From Planktothricoides sp. SR001 (GTDB lineage: Bacteria > Cyanobacteriota > Cyanobacteriia > Cyanobacteriales > Laspinemataceae): DNA of 38,362 nucleotides. Where the stretch lies: NCBI RefSeq assembly GCF_001276715.1, contig NZ_LIUQ01000061.1:1-38362 (forward strand), written 5' to 3'. Shown here piece by piece: positions 7,960-16,287 of the stretch (position 1 is its first letter; each line of letters opens with the position of its first letter). A program made the position numbers and the translations under genes. The notes beneath the pieces were generated by a model. It was not told the DNA's origin. It saw only the letters and a program-made list of their open reading frames with translations, and did no database searches.

Positions 7960-8313
7960 TCACGAATCCATTGGGCTGACTTCTGTAGCTGCGGTTTGAG
8001 TTGTCAGGGTGTCTGACTCCTCGGCCATATTCTCAGTAGAATCACTGAGATCCGGTTGTGGCAGCACGCAGCAGTTCACATCATCAATGCAAACTTTGCC
8101 ACTTTGCATGGCCCACCGCACCAAAGCCACGCGGTTGCTGGTTTTGGTTTTGTTCAGAATGTTACTAATATGGTTGTCTACGGTTCGTTTGCTGATTTCC
8201 AGGCGATCGGCAATTTCTTGGTTAGTTAAACCAGCCGCGACCTGTTCAATCACTTGTAATTCGCGGTCAGAAAGGGTTGCACTGTTTTGAGAATCCCCGT
8301 CAAGCATAAGCAT
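7960..8313 (-). CDS. pedR: LuxR-type helix-turn-helix regulator, PedR-like
   Basis: The 117-residue protein is a stand-alone GerE/LuxR DNA-binding domain without receiver: LSDRELQVIEQVAAGLTNQE (about residues 14-33), IADRLEISKRTVDNHISNIL (34-53), then RVALVRWAMQSGKVCIDDVNCC. This matches PedR, the small cyanobacterial regulator controlled by photosynthetic electron transport through thioredoxin. The Cys residues at 75, 81 and 82 fit redox control, as known for PedR. The remaining tail of about 30 acidic/Thr-rich residues is longer than in the short Synechocystis protein as I recall it. ATG 8313 gives MLMLDGDS; a second ATG two codons later is possible. Assignment rests on memory of the family, not a search. 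Confidence 0.8.
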   Translation of the reverse strand: MLMLDGDSQNSATLSDRELQVIEQVAAGLTNQEIADRLEISKRTVDNHISNILNKTKTSNRVALVRWAMQSGKVCIDDVNCCVLPQPDLSDSTENMAEESDTLTTQTAATEVSPMDS

Positions 8314-8421
8314 TTTCTATATCTGTATATCTGCTTAGATTTTAATATTTATACCCTAGTATCCGCAAGGCTGGTGTTGAATTTCCTAAATTTGCGGTGA
8401 AACGATCGCACCAACGGGCAA

Positions 8422-8454
8422 AATATCGGCACAATATCGGCACAATATCGGCAC
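8422..8454. repeat. 11-bp tandem repeat, 3 copies, upstream of DUF4168 gene
   Basis: Three perfect units of AATATCGGCAC followed by AATATA lie 40-70 bp upstream of the DUF4168 start, in the divergent gap with the PedR-like gene. They could be regulator-binding iterons or a simple slippage product. Confidence 0.85.
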
Positions 8455-8493
8455 AATATAAAGTAAAGCCCTGACAATCTGGTGGCATTTTCC

Positions 8494-9024
8494 ATGACTC
8501 CAGCTAAATCGGTGGCTCCCATCACAGAGACGGCACAAAACTTAATGATGATGCGATCGCACTTGCCTAATCATCCTTTCACTTTATCTTGGAGACAAGC
8601 ACTCAGAAGAATTCTGGGCTTAACTCTGGGCTTAATTTTATCTGCCCTATTCTGGTTGCCCGCTTCCGTTTGCCTTGCTCAGGAGTTATCCCCCATCAAC
8701 CAGCCGCCTCAAACCGTGGTCACGGAATCAGAAATCAGTCCCCCGATTTTTGATATCAACAGCATCCCCTCGGAAAAAGTCAGCCAATTTATCCAAGCCT
8801 ATTTACAAGTCTTAGAGTTAATTGACCGGCGCCAAGGAGAACTCCTCGCTGCGGAGACTGGAGTAGCATCTCAGGGTCTGGAGAAAGAAATTGAAACCCA
8901 AGCTGAGGAAATTATCCAGCAAGCGGGCTTATCTAGGCAAGAGTATCTACAGCTTTTAAGTTTAGCCAACATCGATCCAGAATTTGGCGAACGCATTGCC
9001 ATTGGTTTGCAAGAGGCGAAGTAA
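8494..9024 (+). CDS. DUF4168 domain exported protein
   Basis: The 176-residue product has a long N-terminal part with a basic stretch (SWRQALRRILG) and a hydrophobic segment LTLGLILSALFWLPASVCLA ending in a plausible signal cleavage site before QELSP. The mature part is the DUF4168 domain: a helical FIQAYLQVLELIDRRQGELL followed by EKEIETQAEEIIQQAGLSRQEY and FGERIAIGL. DUF4168 proteins are small, probably periplasmic or membrane-associated helical proteins of unknown function found in cyanobacteria and proteobacteria. ATG 8494 is preferred; GTG 8482 in frame is possible, and neither has a clear Shine-Dalgarno. It is divergent from the PedR-like gene. Confidence 0.85.
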   Translation: MTPAKSVAPITETAQNLMMMRSHLPNHPFTLSWRQALRRILGLTLGLILSALFWLPASVCLAQELSPINQPPQTVVTESEISPPIFDINSIPSEKVSQFIQAYLQVLELIDRRQGELLAAETGVASQGLEKEIETQAEEIIQQAGLSRQEYLQLLSLANIDPEFGERIAIGLQEAK

Positions 9025-9110
9025 TTAGCGGGGGAGCGGCGGTTCGGCCCTTCGGCTGCGCTCAGGACAGGCTTCGCTCACCGACCGAGGAGTACAGGGG
9101 CAGAGGAGAG

Positions 9111-9176
9111 AACAATCAACAATCAACAACCAACAAACAACCAACAACCAACAACCAACAACCAACAACCAACAAA
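9111..9176. repeat. CAACCAA-type 7-bp tandem repeat
   Basis: The gap between the DUF4168 gene and the sugar kinase carries about nine units of an AACAACC/AACAATC repeat, preceded by a GC-rich palindromic stretch (9033-9080, GGCCCTTCGGCTGCGCTCAG). No gene is supported. Confidence 0.85.
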
Positions 9177-9234
9177 TAACTTTTCCTCGATGACCTGTTA
9201 CCTTTAATCTGTATTGCAATGCAGGAGTATCGCC

Positions 9235-10230
9235 ATGAACTATCCCCGTGTTCTATGTCTCGGTGAAGTTTTGTTTGATTTGTTGGCGGATCAAGCGGGT
9301 CAACCCCTTGAAACAGTGAAGTCTTGGACACCTTATCCCGGTGGAGCCCCGGCAAATGTGGCTTGTGCTTTGGTGAAATTGGGTGTTTCTGCCGGATTTG
9401 TCGGTTGTGTGGGCAAAGATGAACCAGGGGAGTCTCTGGTGCAACTGTTGGCAAAGGAGGGAGTTGATTGTCGAGGCATTCAACGCCATGAGACAGCACC
9501 CACTCGCCAAGTTTATGTGCTGCGATCGGCAGAAGGCGATATTGCATCCGCAACGAGGAGCGATCGCACCTTTGCCGGATTTAAGGATGCCGCCCCTGAC
9601 GAATTTGCGGATACCTATCTCAGCGCCAAGGATTTGTCGGTGGAGTTGTTTGAACACGCTGAATTTCTGGTCTTAGGTACTTTAGAAATGGCCTATCCCC
9701 ACAGCCGTGAAGCCATTAATCGGGCTTTGAAACTAGCGGATATTTATGATGTCAAAGTGTTATTGGATGTGAATCGACGGGATGTGTTTTGGCCGAATCC
9801 CGAAGAGTCCCCCGCATTGATTGCTGAATTGCTCAAAAGAATTGATTTTTTGAAAGTCACCGTAGAAGAAGCGGAATGGTTATTTAATACCACCGATCCG
9901 GGGGCGATTACTTATCGTTTAGATGGAATCGAAGGGGTGTTAGTGACTGATGGGAATAAAGGCTGTGCTTATTGCTTGGGGGAAAATGAAGGAATCCTGC
10001 CCGCTTTTGATGTGAATGCGAGCGATACCACTGGGGCTGGGGATGGTTTTGTTGCGGGAATTGTGCAGCAAATTTGCCAGCATGGAATTAGCAGTTTCCA
10101 AGATGCGGAAAAAGTTAAACTTATGGTGCAATTTGCAACGGCAGTTGGAGCAATGACGACGCTGAAACCAGGAGCGATCGCCGCCCAACCAACCCGGGCA
10201 GAAGTGGAAGCTTTTTTAGCTAGTCATTAA
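9235..10230 (+). CDS. PfkB-family carbohydrate kinase, fructokinase-like
   Basis: The 331-residue ribokinase/PfkB kinase phosphorylates a sugar with ATP; fructose is the most likely substrate. The first signature is PGGAPANVACALVKLG (about residues 39-54). The ATP/anion-hole signature is DTTGAGDGFVAG (264-275), with catalytic base Asp270 in GAGD. LDVNRRDVFWPN resembles the fructokinase peptide at this position. ATG 9235 is chosen because GGAG sits eight bases upstream; the in-frame upstream TTG 9214 would put seven residues before it. It would feed hexose phosphate into central metabolism. It is followed on the same strand by the CYTH gene after a 183-bp gap, so coupling is doubtful. Confidence 0.9.
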   Translation: MNYPRVLCLGEVLFDLLADQAGQPLETVKSWTPYPGGAPANVACALVKLGVSAGFVGCVGKDEPGESLVQLLAKEGVDCRGIQRHETAPTRQVYVLRSAEGDIASATRSDRTFAGFKDAAPDEFADTYLSAKDLSVELFEHAEFLVLGTLEMAYPHSREAINRALKLADIYDVKVLLDVNRRDVFWPNPEESPALIAELLKRIDFLKVTVEEAEWLFNTTDPGAITYRLDGIEGVLVTDGNKGCAYCLGENEGILPAFDVNASDTTGAGDGFVAGIVQQICQHGISSFQDAEKVKLMVQFATAVGAMTTLKPGAIAAQPTRAEVEAFLASH

Positions 10231-10413
10231 TCACCATTAATCACCGTTAATCACCATTGACGATGTTGCGATCGGGGCGATTTTTTGAGCAAATTCATTA
10301 ACTAGAAGAATGACCCATTCAGAAGCTTGGGGATTGCCCACCCCATATTGCCCCGATTTTAGGGATTGATTGATAATTTTACTTTGATAATTTCACCTTA
10401 AATCTAATTGAAT

Positions 10414-10890
10414 ATGGCCATAGAAATTGAACGCAAATTTTTAGTTAAAAGTGATGAGTGGCGATCGCTCGGTTCCGGTGAATTGTATGCCCAAGGATAT
10501 ATTGCCAACGAAGCAGGTAAAACCGTCAGAGTTAGAATTGTGGGCGATCGCGGTTATCTAACCATCAAAGGCCCAGGAAAAATGGGTGGGGCAAGGCCAG
10601 AATTTGAATATCCCATCCCGATAAAAGATGCCCAAGAAATGATCGAAACTCTCTGCAACCAGCCGGTAATTGAAAAAACGCGATATAAAATATCCCTGGG
10701 AGAATTAATCTGGGAAGTAGACGAATTTCATGGCAACAATCAAGGGTTAATCTTAGCAGAAGTCGAGCTAAACTCTGAAGATCAAGAAATCACCATTCCT
10801 GATTGGATCGGGGCAGAAGTGACGAGCGATCGGCGTTATTTTAATGCCTATTTAGCCGAACATCCCTATCAAGAATGGGGCATTAATTAA
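10414..10890 (+). CDS. CYTH domain protein, inorganic triphosphatase-like
   Basis: The 158-residue protein is a triphosphate tunnel metalloenzyme of the CYTH superfamily. The diagnostic ExExK motif is EIERK (residues 4-8). The tunnel-forming charged strands follow: VRVRIVGDRGYLTIKGPG, FEYPIP, KTRYKI, WEVDEFHG and LAEVELNSED. Family members of this short bacterial type hydrolyse inorganic triphosphate; others make cAMP or act on thiamine triphosphate, so the exact substrate is not certain. ATG 10414 gives MAIEIERKFLV, the typical N-terminus; TTG 10408 two codons earlier is rejected. It converges with the peroxiredoxin gene, with a long hairpin between them. Confidence 0.92.
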   Translation: MAIEIERKFLVKSDEWRSLGSGELYAQGYIANEAGKTVRVRIVGDRGYLTIKGPGKMGGARPEFEYPIPIKDAQEMIETLCNQPVIEKTRYKISLGELIWEVDEFHGNNQGLILAEVELNSEDQEITIPDWIGAEVTSDRRYFNAYLAEHPYQEWGIN

Positions 10891-10920
10891 TCCTTTTTTT
10901 AATTATTAAGCACAGATGAT

Positions 10921-10990
10921 TAACCACAAAGACACAAAGGACACAAAGTAAATAAAATTATCTCTGTGTTCTTTGTGTCTCTGTGGTTAA
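10921..10990. terminator. Long hairpin repeat between convergent genes
   Basis: TAACCACAAAGACACAAAG and the opposed CTTTGTGTCTCTGTGGTTA form an imperfect stem of about 19 bp with a spacer of about 30 bp. It lies between two convergent genes, where it could terminate transcription from both sides, although it lacks a clean U-tract. One arm recurs at 38047-38080, so it is also a dispersed repeat. Confidence 0.6.
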
Positions 10991-11005
10991 ATTCAAAGGA
11001 TAAAA

Positions 11006-11440
11006 TTAACCAACTTCTGCCAAAATATCTTGGGCATGAGTGGCGGTATTTACTTTATCAATCACTTGGGAAATTTTCCCTTCGCTATCAATAATATAGG
11101 TGACTCGTTTGGCATAACCTCCACCATCTACATCGTAAGCTTTGGTGATTGCCCCATCCACATCCGCTAATAATTGAAATGGCAAACCATATTTTTCCGT
11201 AAAGGCTTTGTGGGAGGCTTCATCATCCATGCTGACCCCCAGCACAACCATATCTTTTCCTTTATATTCATCATAAGAATCTCGGAAGCTTTGGGCTTCT
11301 TTGGTGCAACCAGGGGTGTCATCTTTGGGGTAGAAGTAAAGCACCACAGTTTTGCCCTTAAAGTCAGAGAGTTTCACGGTGTTGCCGTTGGTATCTTTAA
11401 CCGTAAAATCAGGAGCAATTGTGCCAGCCGTTAAAGCCAT
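11006..11440 (-). CDS. PrxQ/Bcp-type peroxiredoxin, apparent 1-Cys form
   Basis: The 144-residue thiol peroxidase reduces hydrogen peroxide and alkyl peroxides. Domain signature: APDFTVKDTNG, FYPKDDTPGCTKEAQSF with peroxidatic Cys45, then VVLGVSMDDEASHKAF and TYIIDSEGKI. In classical PrxQ a resolving Cys lies five residues after the first; here that residue is Gln50 and no other Cys is present, so recycling must rely on an external thiol such as thioredoxin or glutathione. ATG 11440 gives MALTAGTIAPDF, a typical start. It has no signal peptide, so it acts in the cytoplasm. It is separated from the upstream symporter by 177 bp holding a GGTGGGCA hairpin. Confidence 0.93.
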   Translation of the reverse strand: MALTAGTIAPDFTVKDTNGNTVKLSDFKGKTVVLYFYPKDDTPGCTKEAQSFRDSYDEYKGKDMVVLGVSMDDEASHKAFTEKYGLPFQLLADVDGAITKAYDVDGGGYAKRVTYIIDSEGKISQVIDKVNTATHAQDILAEVG

Positions 11441-11617
11441 AATTCTGATTACCTAATCACCATAATAGTTCGTCTGAGAATTATATCAGGTTTAGGAGAG
11501 TTGGTGGGCAATGCCCACCCTACTTAATCTTATTGTATCAATAAGTTTGAGCGATGGCAGAATTAATGGCAGAATTAAATCATCCCAGGAGTTTTAACCC
11601 GTGGGATGATTGGATTT

Positions 11618-13420
11618 TTATTCCCCTGAATCCACTAAATCTACTTTTACCTCACTAGATAAGTGGCGAAACCAAGTGAAATATAAACCAATGGAGAGCA
11701 AAATTAATGCCAGGAGTAAAATTCCGAACTGTTCCCACTGTTTGGTCACGAACATCATGCCAGTCATAAATAAAACTAACTGCCAAGGAACCGCAATCAA
11801 TGTGGCTAAAATATCTCGCTGATTTTCGCGGTTAATTTTGGCTTGAATGTTGTCTGGGAGATTTTTTCTGATGGGATGCCAAAATCCAAAAGGTCGGGTA
11901 ATTTTATAGAAATTATCCAAGACATCATGGTCAGTAGGAGGGGTCAACAAGGTGCCGAGAATACAGCCTAATAAAGAAATAGAACAGGGAATCAGAAAGT
12001 TGAGTGATTCTGGTAATTGTACGCCGCTTAATTTGATGGCGATCGCCCCAATCATACCAGCTAAAGTTCCTACAGCAAAGCCGTAGCCATTAAACCGCCA
12101 CCAGTACCAACGTAGTAGCAAAGGCATAAACAAACCTGAAGCAAATGCTAGGGTCAGCCAGCCCCAAATATCATTAATATTCACCACGGGAAAACTAAAC
12201 AGCAAGCCTAGGAATACAACGACAACTGAGGCCAATTGACTTTGAAATATCAGTTCATTTTTAGAGGCATCGGGCTTAATTAATCGTTGATAAATATCCT
12301 TCAACCAATAACCAGCACTCGCATTAATGATTGAGCTAAAAGTAGACATCGCTGCGGCCATCAAAGCCGCGACCAATAACCCTTTCATCCCCACGGGTGC
12401 ATAAACTTCAATTACCTTGGGCAAAACCAATTCTGGATCGGCAATCACTTCGTTGGTTATGCCATAATGAATGCCTAAAATGGCAAAAGCCGTGACCAAA
12501 GGCCAACGAAATGAAAGCAAGAAAATCCAGAATAGGGAAAGTAAACCTGCTTCGCGATCGCTCTTCGCGGCAAAATACCGTTGACTCATATAGCCACCCA
12601 CCCCGCTAACCCCTTCCAGAGAGGTTTTCAACAGATAGAAAAAGATGGTGACACCGAACAAATTATAACTGGAATATTGACCTGGTAAGCTGAGTTCCAT
12701 TGGGGGGAAAATATTACTCCAATCCGTCAAGGTAGTGGTAATTTGTTGAAATTTATCATGGGCTAAGGGTACAGAAATAGCAAATTCAGCGGGTAACGTC
12801 ACTGTTTGTAAAGCCACTGTGCAGATATAAATAATCGCCGCAAAAATCAATCCCCCTTGCACAACATCAGTCCAAATTACTCCGTAAAAACCGCTAACAG
12901 CAGTGTATAGCATCGATACGAAGATCATAAAAATTGCGGCAAAACGGTCATCAATTCCCAATAATAGACCAAAAAATTTACCCCCACCTACGGCAAAGTA
13001 ACTAATAATCCAAATCGAGATCACTAGATTAGCTACTGCACTGATTAAACGGGCAAAATTTCCTTCTTTTCCCGAACCAAACCGCAACTGCATCCATTCC
13101 GCTAGGGTCATCATTTGCGATCGCCGATTCCACTTGCCCATAAAAATCATAAAAAATGCCATCACCAGGACAATGCCACCCCGAATTTCAATAAAAAATC
13201 CTTTCGTTCCCAAGGCGTAAATCAAGGCAACAATCACCATTGTTCCCGATAGATCGATACTGGAAGCCATACCCGAAGCCCCCAAAGCCCACCACGGTAA
13301 ATTGCGATCGCCCAAAAAATAAGATTCGATACCTTGTGAAGCTTTGCGTTGGAAAAACAATCCCAACGCCACAATCGCCAATAAATAGGCGATGACAATC
13401 ACATAATCCAAGATTTGCAT
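11618..13420 (-). CDS. Sodium:solute symporter family transporter
   Basis: The 600-residue integral membrane protein has about 13 hydrophobic helices. It carries the SSS-family signatures near the N-terminus (SYFLGDRNLPWWALGASGMA, then SSIDLSGTMVIV) and the later GLLVAALMAAAMSTFSSIIN with YWLKDIYQRL. It imports an organic solute with sodium; the substrate cannot be read from sequence. ATG 13420 is chosen because GGGAG lies six bases upstream; the longer frame start at 13465 would fall inside a palindromic repeat at 13446-13470. About 60 polar residues separate the last helices from the core (TRPFGFWHPIRKNLPDN). It is followed by the peroxiredoxin gene on the same strand. Confidence 0.92.
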   Translation of the reverse strand: MQILDYVIVIAYLLAIVALGLFFQRKASQGIESYFLGDRNLPWWALGASGMASSIDLSGTMVIVALIYALGTKGFFIEIRGGIVLVMAFFMIFMGKWNRRSQMMTLAEWMQLRFGSGKEGNFARLISAVANLVISIWIISYFAVGGGKFFGLLLGIDDRFAAIFMIFVSMLYTAVSGFYGVIWTDVVQGGLIFAAIIYICTVALQTVTLPAEFAISVPLAHDKFQQITTTLTDWSNIFPPMELSLPGQYSSYNLFGVTIFFYLLKTSLEGVSGVGGYMSQRYFAAKSDREAGLLSLFWIFLLSFRWPLVTAFAILGIHYGITNEVIADPELVLPKVIEVYAPVGMKGLLVAALMAAAMSTFSSIINASAGYWLKDIYQRLIKPDASKNELIFQSQLASVVVVFLGLLFSFPVVNINDIWGWLTLAFASGLFMPLLLRWYWWRFNGYGFAVGTLAGMIGAIAIKLSGVQLPESLNFLIPCSISLLGCILGTLLTPPTDHDVLDNFYKITRPFGFWHPIRKNLPDNIQAKINRENQRDILATLIAVPWQLVLFMTGMMFVTKQWEQFGILLLALILLSIGLYFTWFRHLSSEVKVDLVDSGE

Positions 13421-13445
13421 AAAACTCCCGATTAATTTAACAACT

Positions 13446-13470
13446 GTAGGGTGGGCATTGCCCACCCTAC
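13446..13470. repeat. 25-nt palindrome in the symporter leader
   Basis: GTAGGGTGGGCA and TGCCCACCCTAC form a near-perfect palindrome (one central base) about 25-50 bp upstream of the symporter ATG. A related GGTGGGCA/TGCCCACC copy lies at 11504-11520, and a diverged one near 31922. It is a dispersed cyanobacterial repeat that could form a hairpin in the symporter mRNA leader. Confidence 0.85.
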
Positions 13471-13507
13471 GACGGAATCAACATAACGATATCAACATGG
13501 CGATAAA

Positions 13508-14461
13508 TTATTCAACAGCATAAACCGCGATATCATCAATAATAAATTCCGTTGACCATTGGCCATCGATATTCGCCAGAGAAAAGAATAGATAATCCAG
13601 GTCGTTAAACAACAAGTTGTAAGGGGTATAAGTAGCCGCCCGACTCCGAGAACCCTGGCGAAACACCAACAAATCACTCCTTCTTAAATCACCAACTCCC
13701 GGTCTAGCATAATAACTAATTGAACCATCGGCATTAAAAGACATCCCGATAGTCCACCATCCGGTGCGAGTATATTGTGTTTCCGTGGCCATCACATCTT
13801 GACCTTCGTTATCAGAACGCACAACGATGCGGAAATGATCGTTATTGCCATTCTGATCTTGATTCAACCACAACCAAATACCGGGCCAGTAGTCCACAGA
13901 CCCCGGCTTTTCCCCCGGTTTATGACCACTTGCCCCGACGCGAAACCCGATATGATACCCCTGGCGCTTTTCCCAATCTTTCAGGGGCGGTAAATAAATC
14001 CGGGTCACGACACTCAATCCTTTACCCACTGGCGTATTGGCGCCAGTTCTGCCGTTGGCAACGTGAAGCAAATCATCTTGCTGTAAGGTGCCTTCAGTTC
14101 GTCCAGGAGCCCCAGAATTCCGCGTCTGTAACCGCAAAGCAAAATTGCTACCACGGAGTCCCCTTCTCGGTGTGTTCACCTGTTCCACCATATCGGGATG
14201 TCCCCGGACTGTCCCCTCTTGCCATCTGCCATTCGCCGAAACTCCCAGGGGTGGGTTGCCTGCGGGAATAATATTTGTCCACCCTGACCCTGGGTCATAA
14301 TATTGGTTATGCAATTTGGGATTGTTGTAGTTATAAGTCCACCCCGGTTCTTCAAAGTTGTCGCCATATTCAGTCAAACGCCGTCCCGATCCCGGAGGGG
14401 GATCCGCCCAGGCAGCCGGGGCGAACGAAAGAACTGCGACAAGTGCCCAAAGAATTTTCAT
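13508..14461 (-). CDS. Secreted protein of unknown function
   Basis: The 317-residue protein starts with a clean signal peptide, MKILWALVAVLSFAPAAWA, cleaved before DPPPG. The mature region is rich in Trp, Gly and Asn with alternating beta-type segments (TPVGKGLSVVTRIYLPP, WPGIWLWLNQD, GWWTIGMSFNADGSISYYAR, EFIIDDIAVYAV). This pattern suggests a lectin- or laminarinase-like jelly-roll fold, but no catalytic motif is recognised. It ends with a DDIAVY strand, as in many concanavalin-like domains. It lies 87 bp upstream of the symporter on the same strand, so the two may be cotranscribed. Function unknown. Confidence 0.8.
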   Translation of the reverse strand: MKILWALVAVLSFAPAAWADPPPGSGRRLTEYGDNFEEPGWTYNYNNPKLHNQYYDPGSGWTNIIPAGNPPLGVSANGRWQEGTVRGHPDMVEQVNTPRRGLRGSNFALRLQTRNSGAPGRTEGTLQQDDLLHVANGRTGANTPVGKGLSVVTRIYLPPLKDWEKRQGYHIGFRVGASGHKPGEKPGSVDYWPGIWLWLNQDQNGNNDHFRIVVRSDNEGQDVMATETQYTRTGWWTIGMSFNADGSISYYARPGVGDLRRSDLLVFRQGSRSRAATYTPYNLLFNDLDYLFFSLANIDGQWSTEFIIDDIAVYAVE

Positions 14462-15018
14462 GTTTGCGATTTTTATGATGGTGGGTAATGTATATGAAGA
14501 GGTGTATGCCTGGGTGTTCCGATTGGTATTCCCACGAGGGCATGAAGCGAAGCTATCCCCTAGGGAATCGCGCCAACCCGATCTGAATTTTTCCCATTAC
14601 CGGATTTGCGGGATATCCTCAGAAAATTATACAAGCTGAATCTAGTCAGACCCTGGGGAAAAACATTCTGAGATAATCAGGTCACAGGCAATATCAAATT
14701 ATGTTAAGCTATAGTAAAGTCGCGATAAATCCCGGAAAATGAAAATTTTCAGGAAAATTTATCGATTTAAATTTATTTAATAAAAACTTTCAGTCAGGCA
14801 CCAGTCAATCCGGCAAAAGTGGATAATTGCAATAGACCTCTTAATCTCCAGTTTTTTTGGGCGATAATAAATAATCAAAGGTTTAGATAAATTTATTTTT
14901 AAATAAATTAAAAATAAATTTATTGAGCTTTGAAATATTCAGCATTATCTTCTTTGGTTCAGGTAATAAGGGGCATTTTTTTTAGAAAAATTAGCCAATT
15001 TGTTGAAAAAAACCACCC
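14462..15018. other. AT-rich intergenic region with inverted repeats
   Basis: No gene is supported in this 557-bp divergent gap. It holds a perfect AT-only inverted repeat with 16-bp arms at 14887-14902 and 14908-14923 (TAAATTTATTTTTAA with its complement, loop ATAAA), about 95 bp before the receiver gene. It also has an imperfect hairpin near 14725-14765 (GATAAATCCCGGAAAA with TTTTCAGGAAAATTTATC). Confidence 0.75.
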
Positions 15019-15402
15019 ATGAAAAAAATTTTAATTATCGATCGCGATCGGCTGTTTCTGTCCTGCTTAACGGATTTTTTAGGCTTTGAATTTAAAATTA
15101 AGACGGCTGATGACGAGTTTCTGGGAATCAAATTAGCTCAACAATTTGAGCCAGACTTGATTATCTGTGACCTGAAACTGCCAAATTTAGAGGGCTATCA
15201 GGTGTTAAAAACTCTGCGCGAACACCGGAGTACCGCCAAAATTCCTTTTGTCTTCTTATCTTGTTGTTCTGAATGGGAAGAGCGCGATCGCGCCTCAAAA
15301 TTAGGTGCAAATGCTTATTTAAGTAAACCCGTGCGTCTGCGTAAATTATTAGCCACCATTGAGGAACAACTGGAAATCAGAGAACTCACCCCCATCCCAT
15401 AG
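15019..15402 (+). CDS. Stand-alone response regulator receiver protein
   Basis: The 127-residue single-domain receiver belongs to the CheY-like family. The acidic pocket is D8 with D10 (IIDRDRLF), the phospho-acceptor is D51 (LIICDLKLPNLEGY), the Ser/Thr switch position is S81 (FVFLSCCS) and the conserved Lys is K103 (AYLSKPV). No output domain is attached, so it likely passes phosphate or acts by protein contact, as PatA- or CheY-type receivers do in cyanobacteria. ATG 15019 is the only reasonable start. No histidine kinase gene is nearby; the partner is elsewhere. It is followed by a long gene-free region, so it is probably monocistronic. Confidence 0.93.
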   Translation: MKKILIIDRDRLFLSCLTDFLGFEFKIKTADDEFLGIKLAQQFEPDLIICDLKLPNLEGYQVLKTLREHRSTAKIPFVFLSCCSEWEERDRASKLGANAYLSKPVRLRKLLATIEEQLEIRELTPIP

Positions 15403-15723
15403 GGTCTGGCAGGGCACACAAGACCTAGCAGCAGCAAGAGCACTAACTCAAATTGACCCTGGGTGCTTATGCTTGCCGTGTGTCTATTTTTGTGCGTCAG
15501 ACTTCTCAGGATCGCCATTTAAACCGATTGATTAACGTCTCACCCCAACGGGCTGATCTCAGAAGACTTCTCAATTCCTCAGAAAAAATGGGTCTATGCA
15601 ATAGCCCACTTGAATTCATCACAGTGTATCTGTAATAATTAAGCTATGAGTCAGAAAACAATCCGCGCAATCACTTATCTCATCTTTTAAGACCAGTTGT
15701 TTGGTCAACGGTCTGTACAGACC

Positions 15724-15864
15724 ATGGGGGTCATTTGCCCAACTCAAACAAGCCGAAATAATAATGAAAAATTAATTTTTTTGGTAAAAAAATAAAGTTT
15801 GCCTCTGGTTGATTATTGAACCAAAGCTAGGGAAACCTGCCAGATTTCCTCTAGCTTTTTTTTT
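15724..15864 (+). ncRNA. Candidate small RNA unit 1 with intrinsic terminator
   Basis: The unit begins with CATGGGGGTCATTT-like sequence right after the 14-bp palindrome. It contains CTCTGGTTGATTATTGAACC, which folds as TGGTT/AACCA, and ends with a strong terminator: AAAGCTAGGGAAA pairs with TTTCCTCTAGC and is followed by T9 (15823-15864). A diverged second copy sits about 430 bp downstream. Terminator strength and duplication support a transcript; the 5' end is a guess. Confidence 0.45.
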
Positions 15865-16157
15865 GCCAAAAATCAGGCATAAGCGATAAAAGCCGAAGCC
15901 CAAGCAGAGAGAAAATTCGCGGTTCGCGCCCTGGGGAACAGCCCATCCTCACCCCTGATTGCTTTTGATTGCCTTTCCGCCAAAAAACTCATGGCTTTTT
16001 GACTAACTTTTTGAATAGCTTTTTGGATAAATTGGATATTGGCAATAGACTATTGGCCGGTTGATTGATTAATTTGCCATAATAAAACTATCGGGAATTT
16101 GCCGCTTGGATCAATTCGGCTAGGGTACTGAAATCATTGGCCTAGACTTATCCTTAA

Positions 16158-16287
16158 GCATTGGGGTGATTTCATTGATTTTGACATCGTGAGTAGTGAA
16201 CTGATTCTCGGTGAAAACCTGATTTAAACTCTGGTTATTTTTAAGCAACGGCTAAGGAAACTCATCAAGTTTTCTTAGCTTTTTTTT
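16158..16287 (+). ncRNA. Candidate small RNA unit 2 with intrinsic terminator
   Basis: This is related to unit 1: CATTGGGGTGATTT near the start, CTCTGGTTATTTTTAAGC before the stem, and the terminator GCTAAGGAAACT (16251-16262) pairing with AGTTTTCTTAGC (16268-16279) followed by T8. The match of both the pre-stem segment and the stem to unit 1 suggests paralogous transcripts. The 5' end is approximate. Confidence 0.45.

Noticed and set aside
13777-14271. Plus-strand frames opposite the secreted protein gene
   Set aside because: The minus-strand frame has a clear signal peptide and protein-like composition; the plus-strand frames have none of these.
15453-15635. 60-residue frame after the receiver gene
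   Set aside because: Short, no ribosome binding site and random-looking sequence; the region is better explained by non-coding elements.
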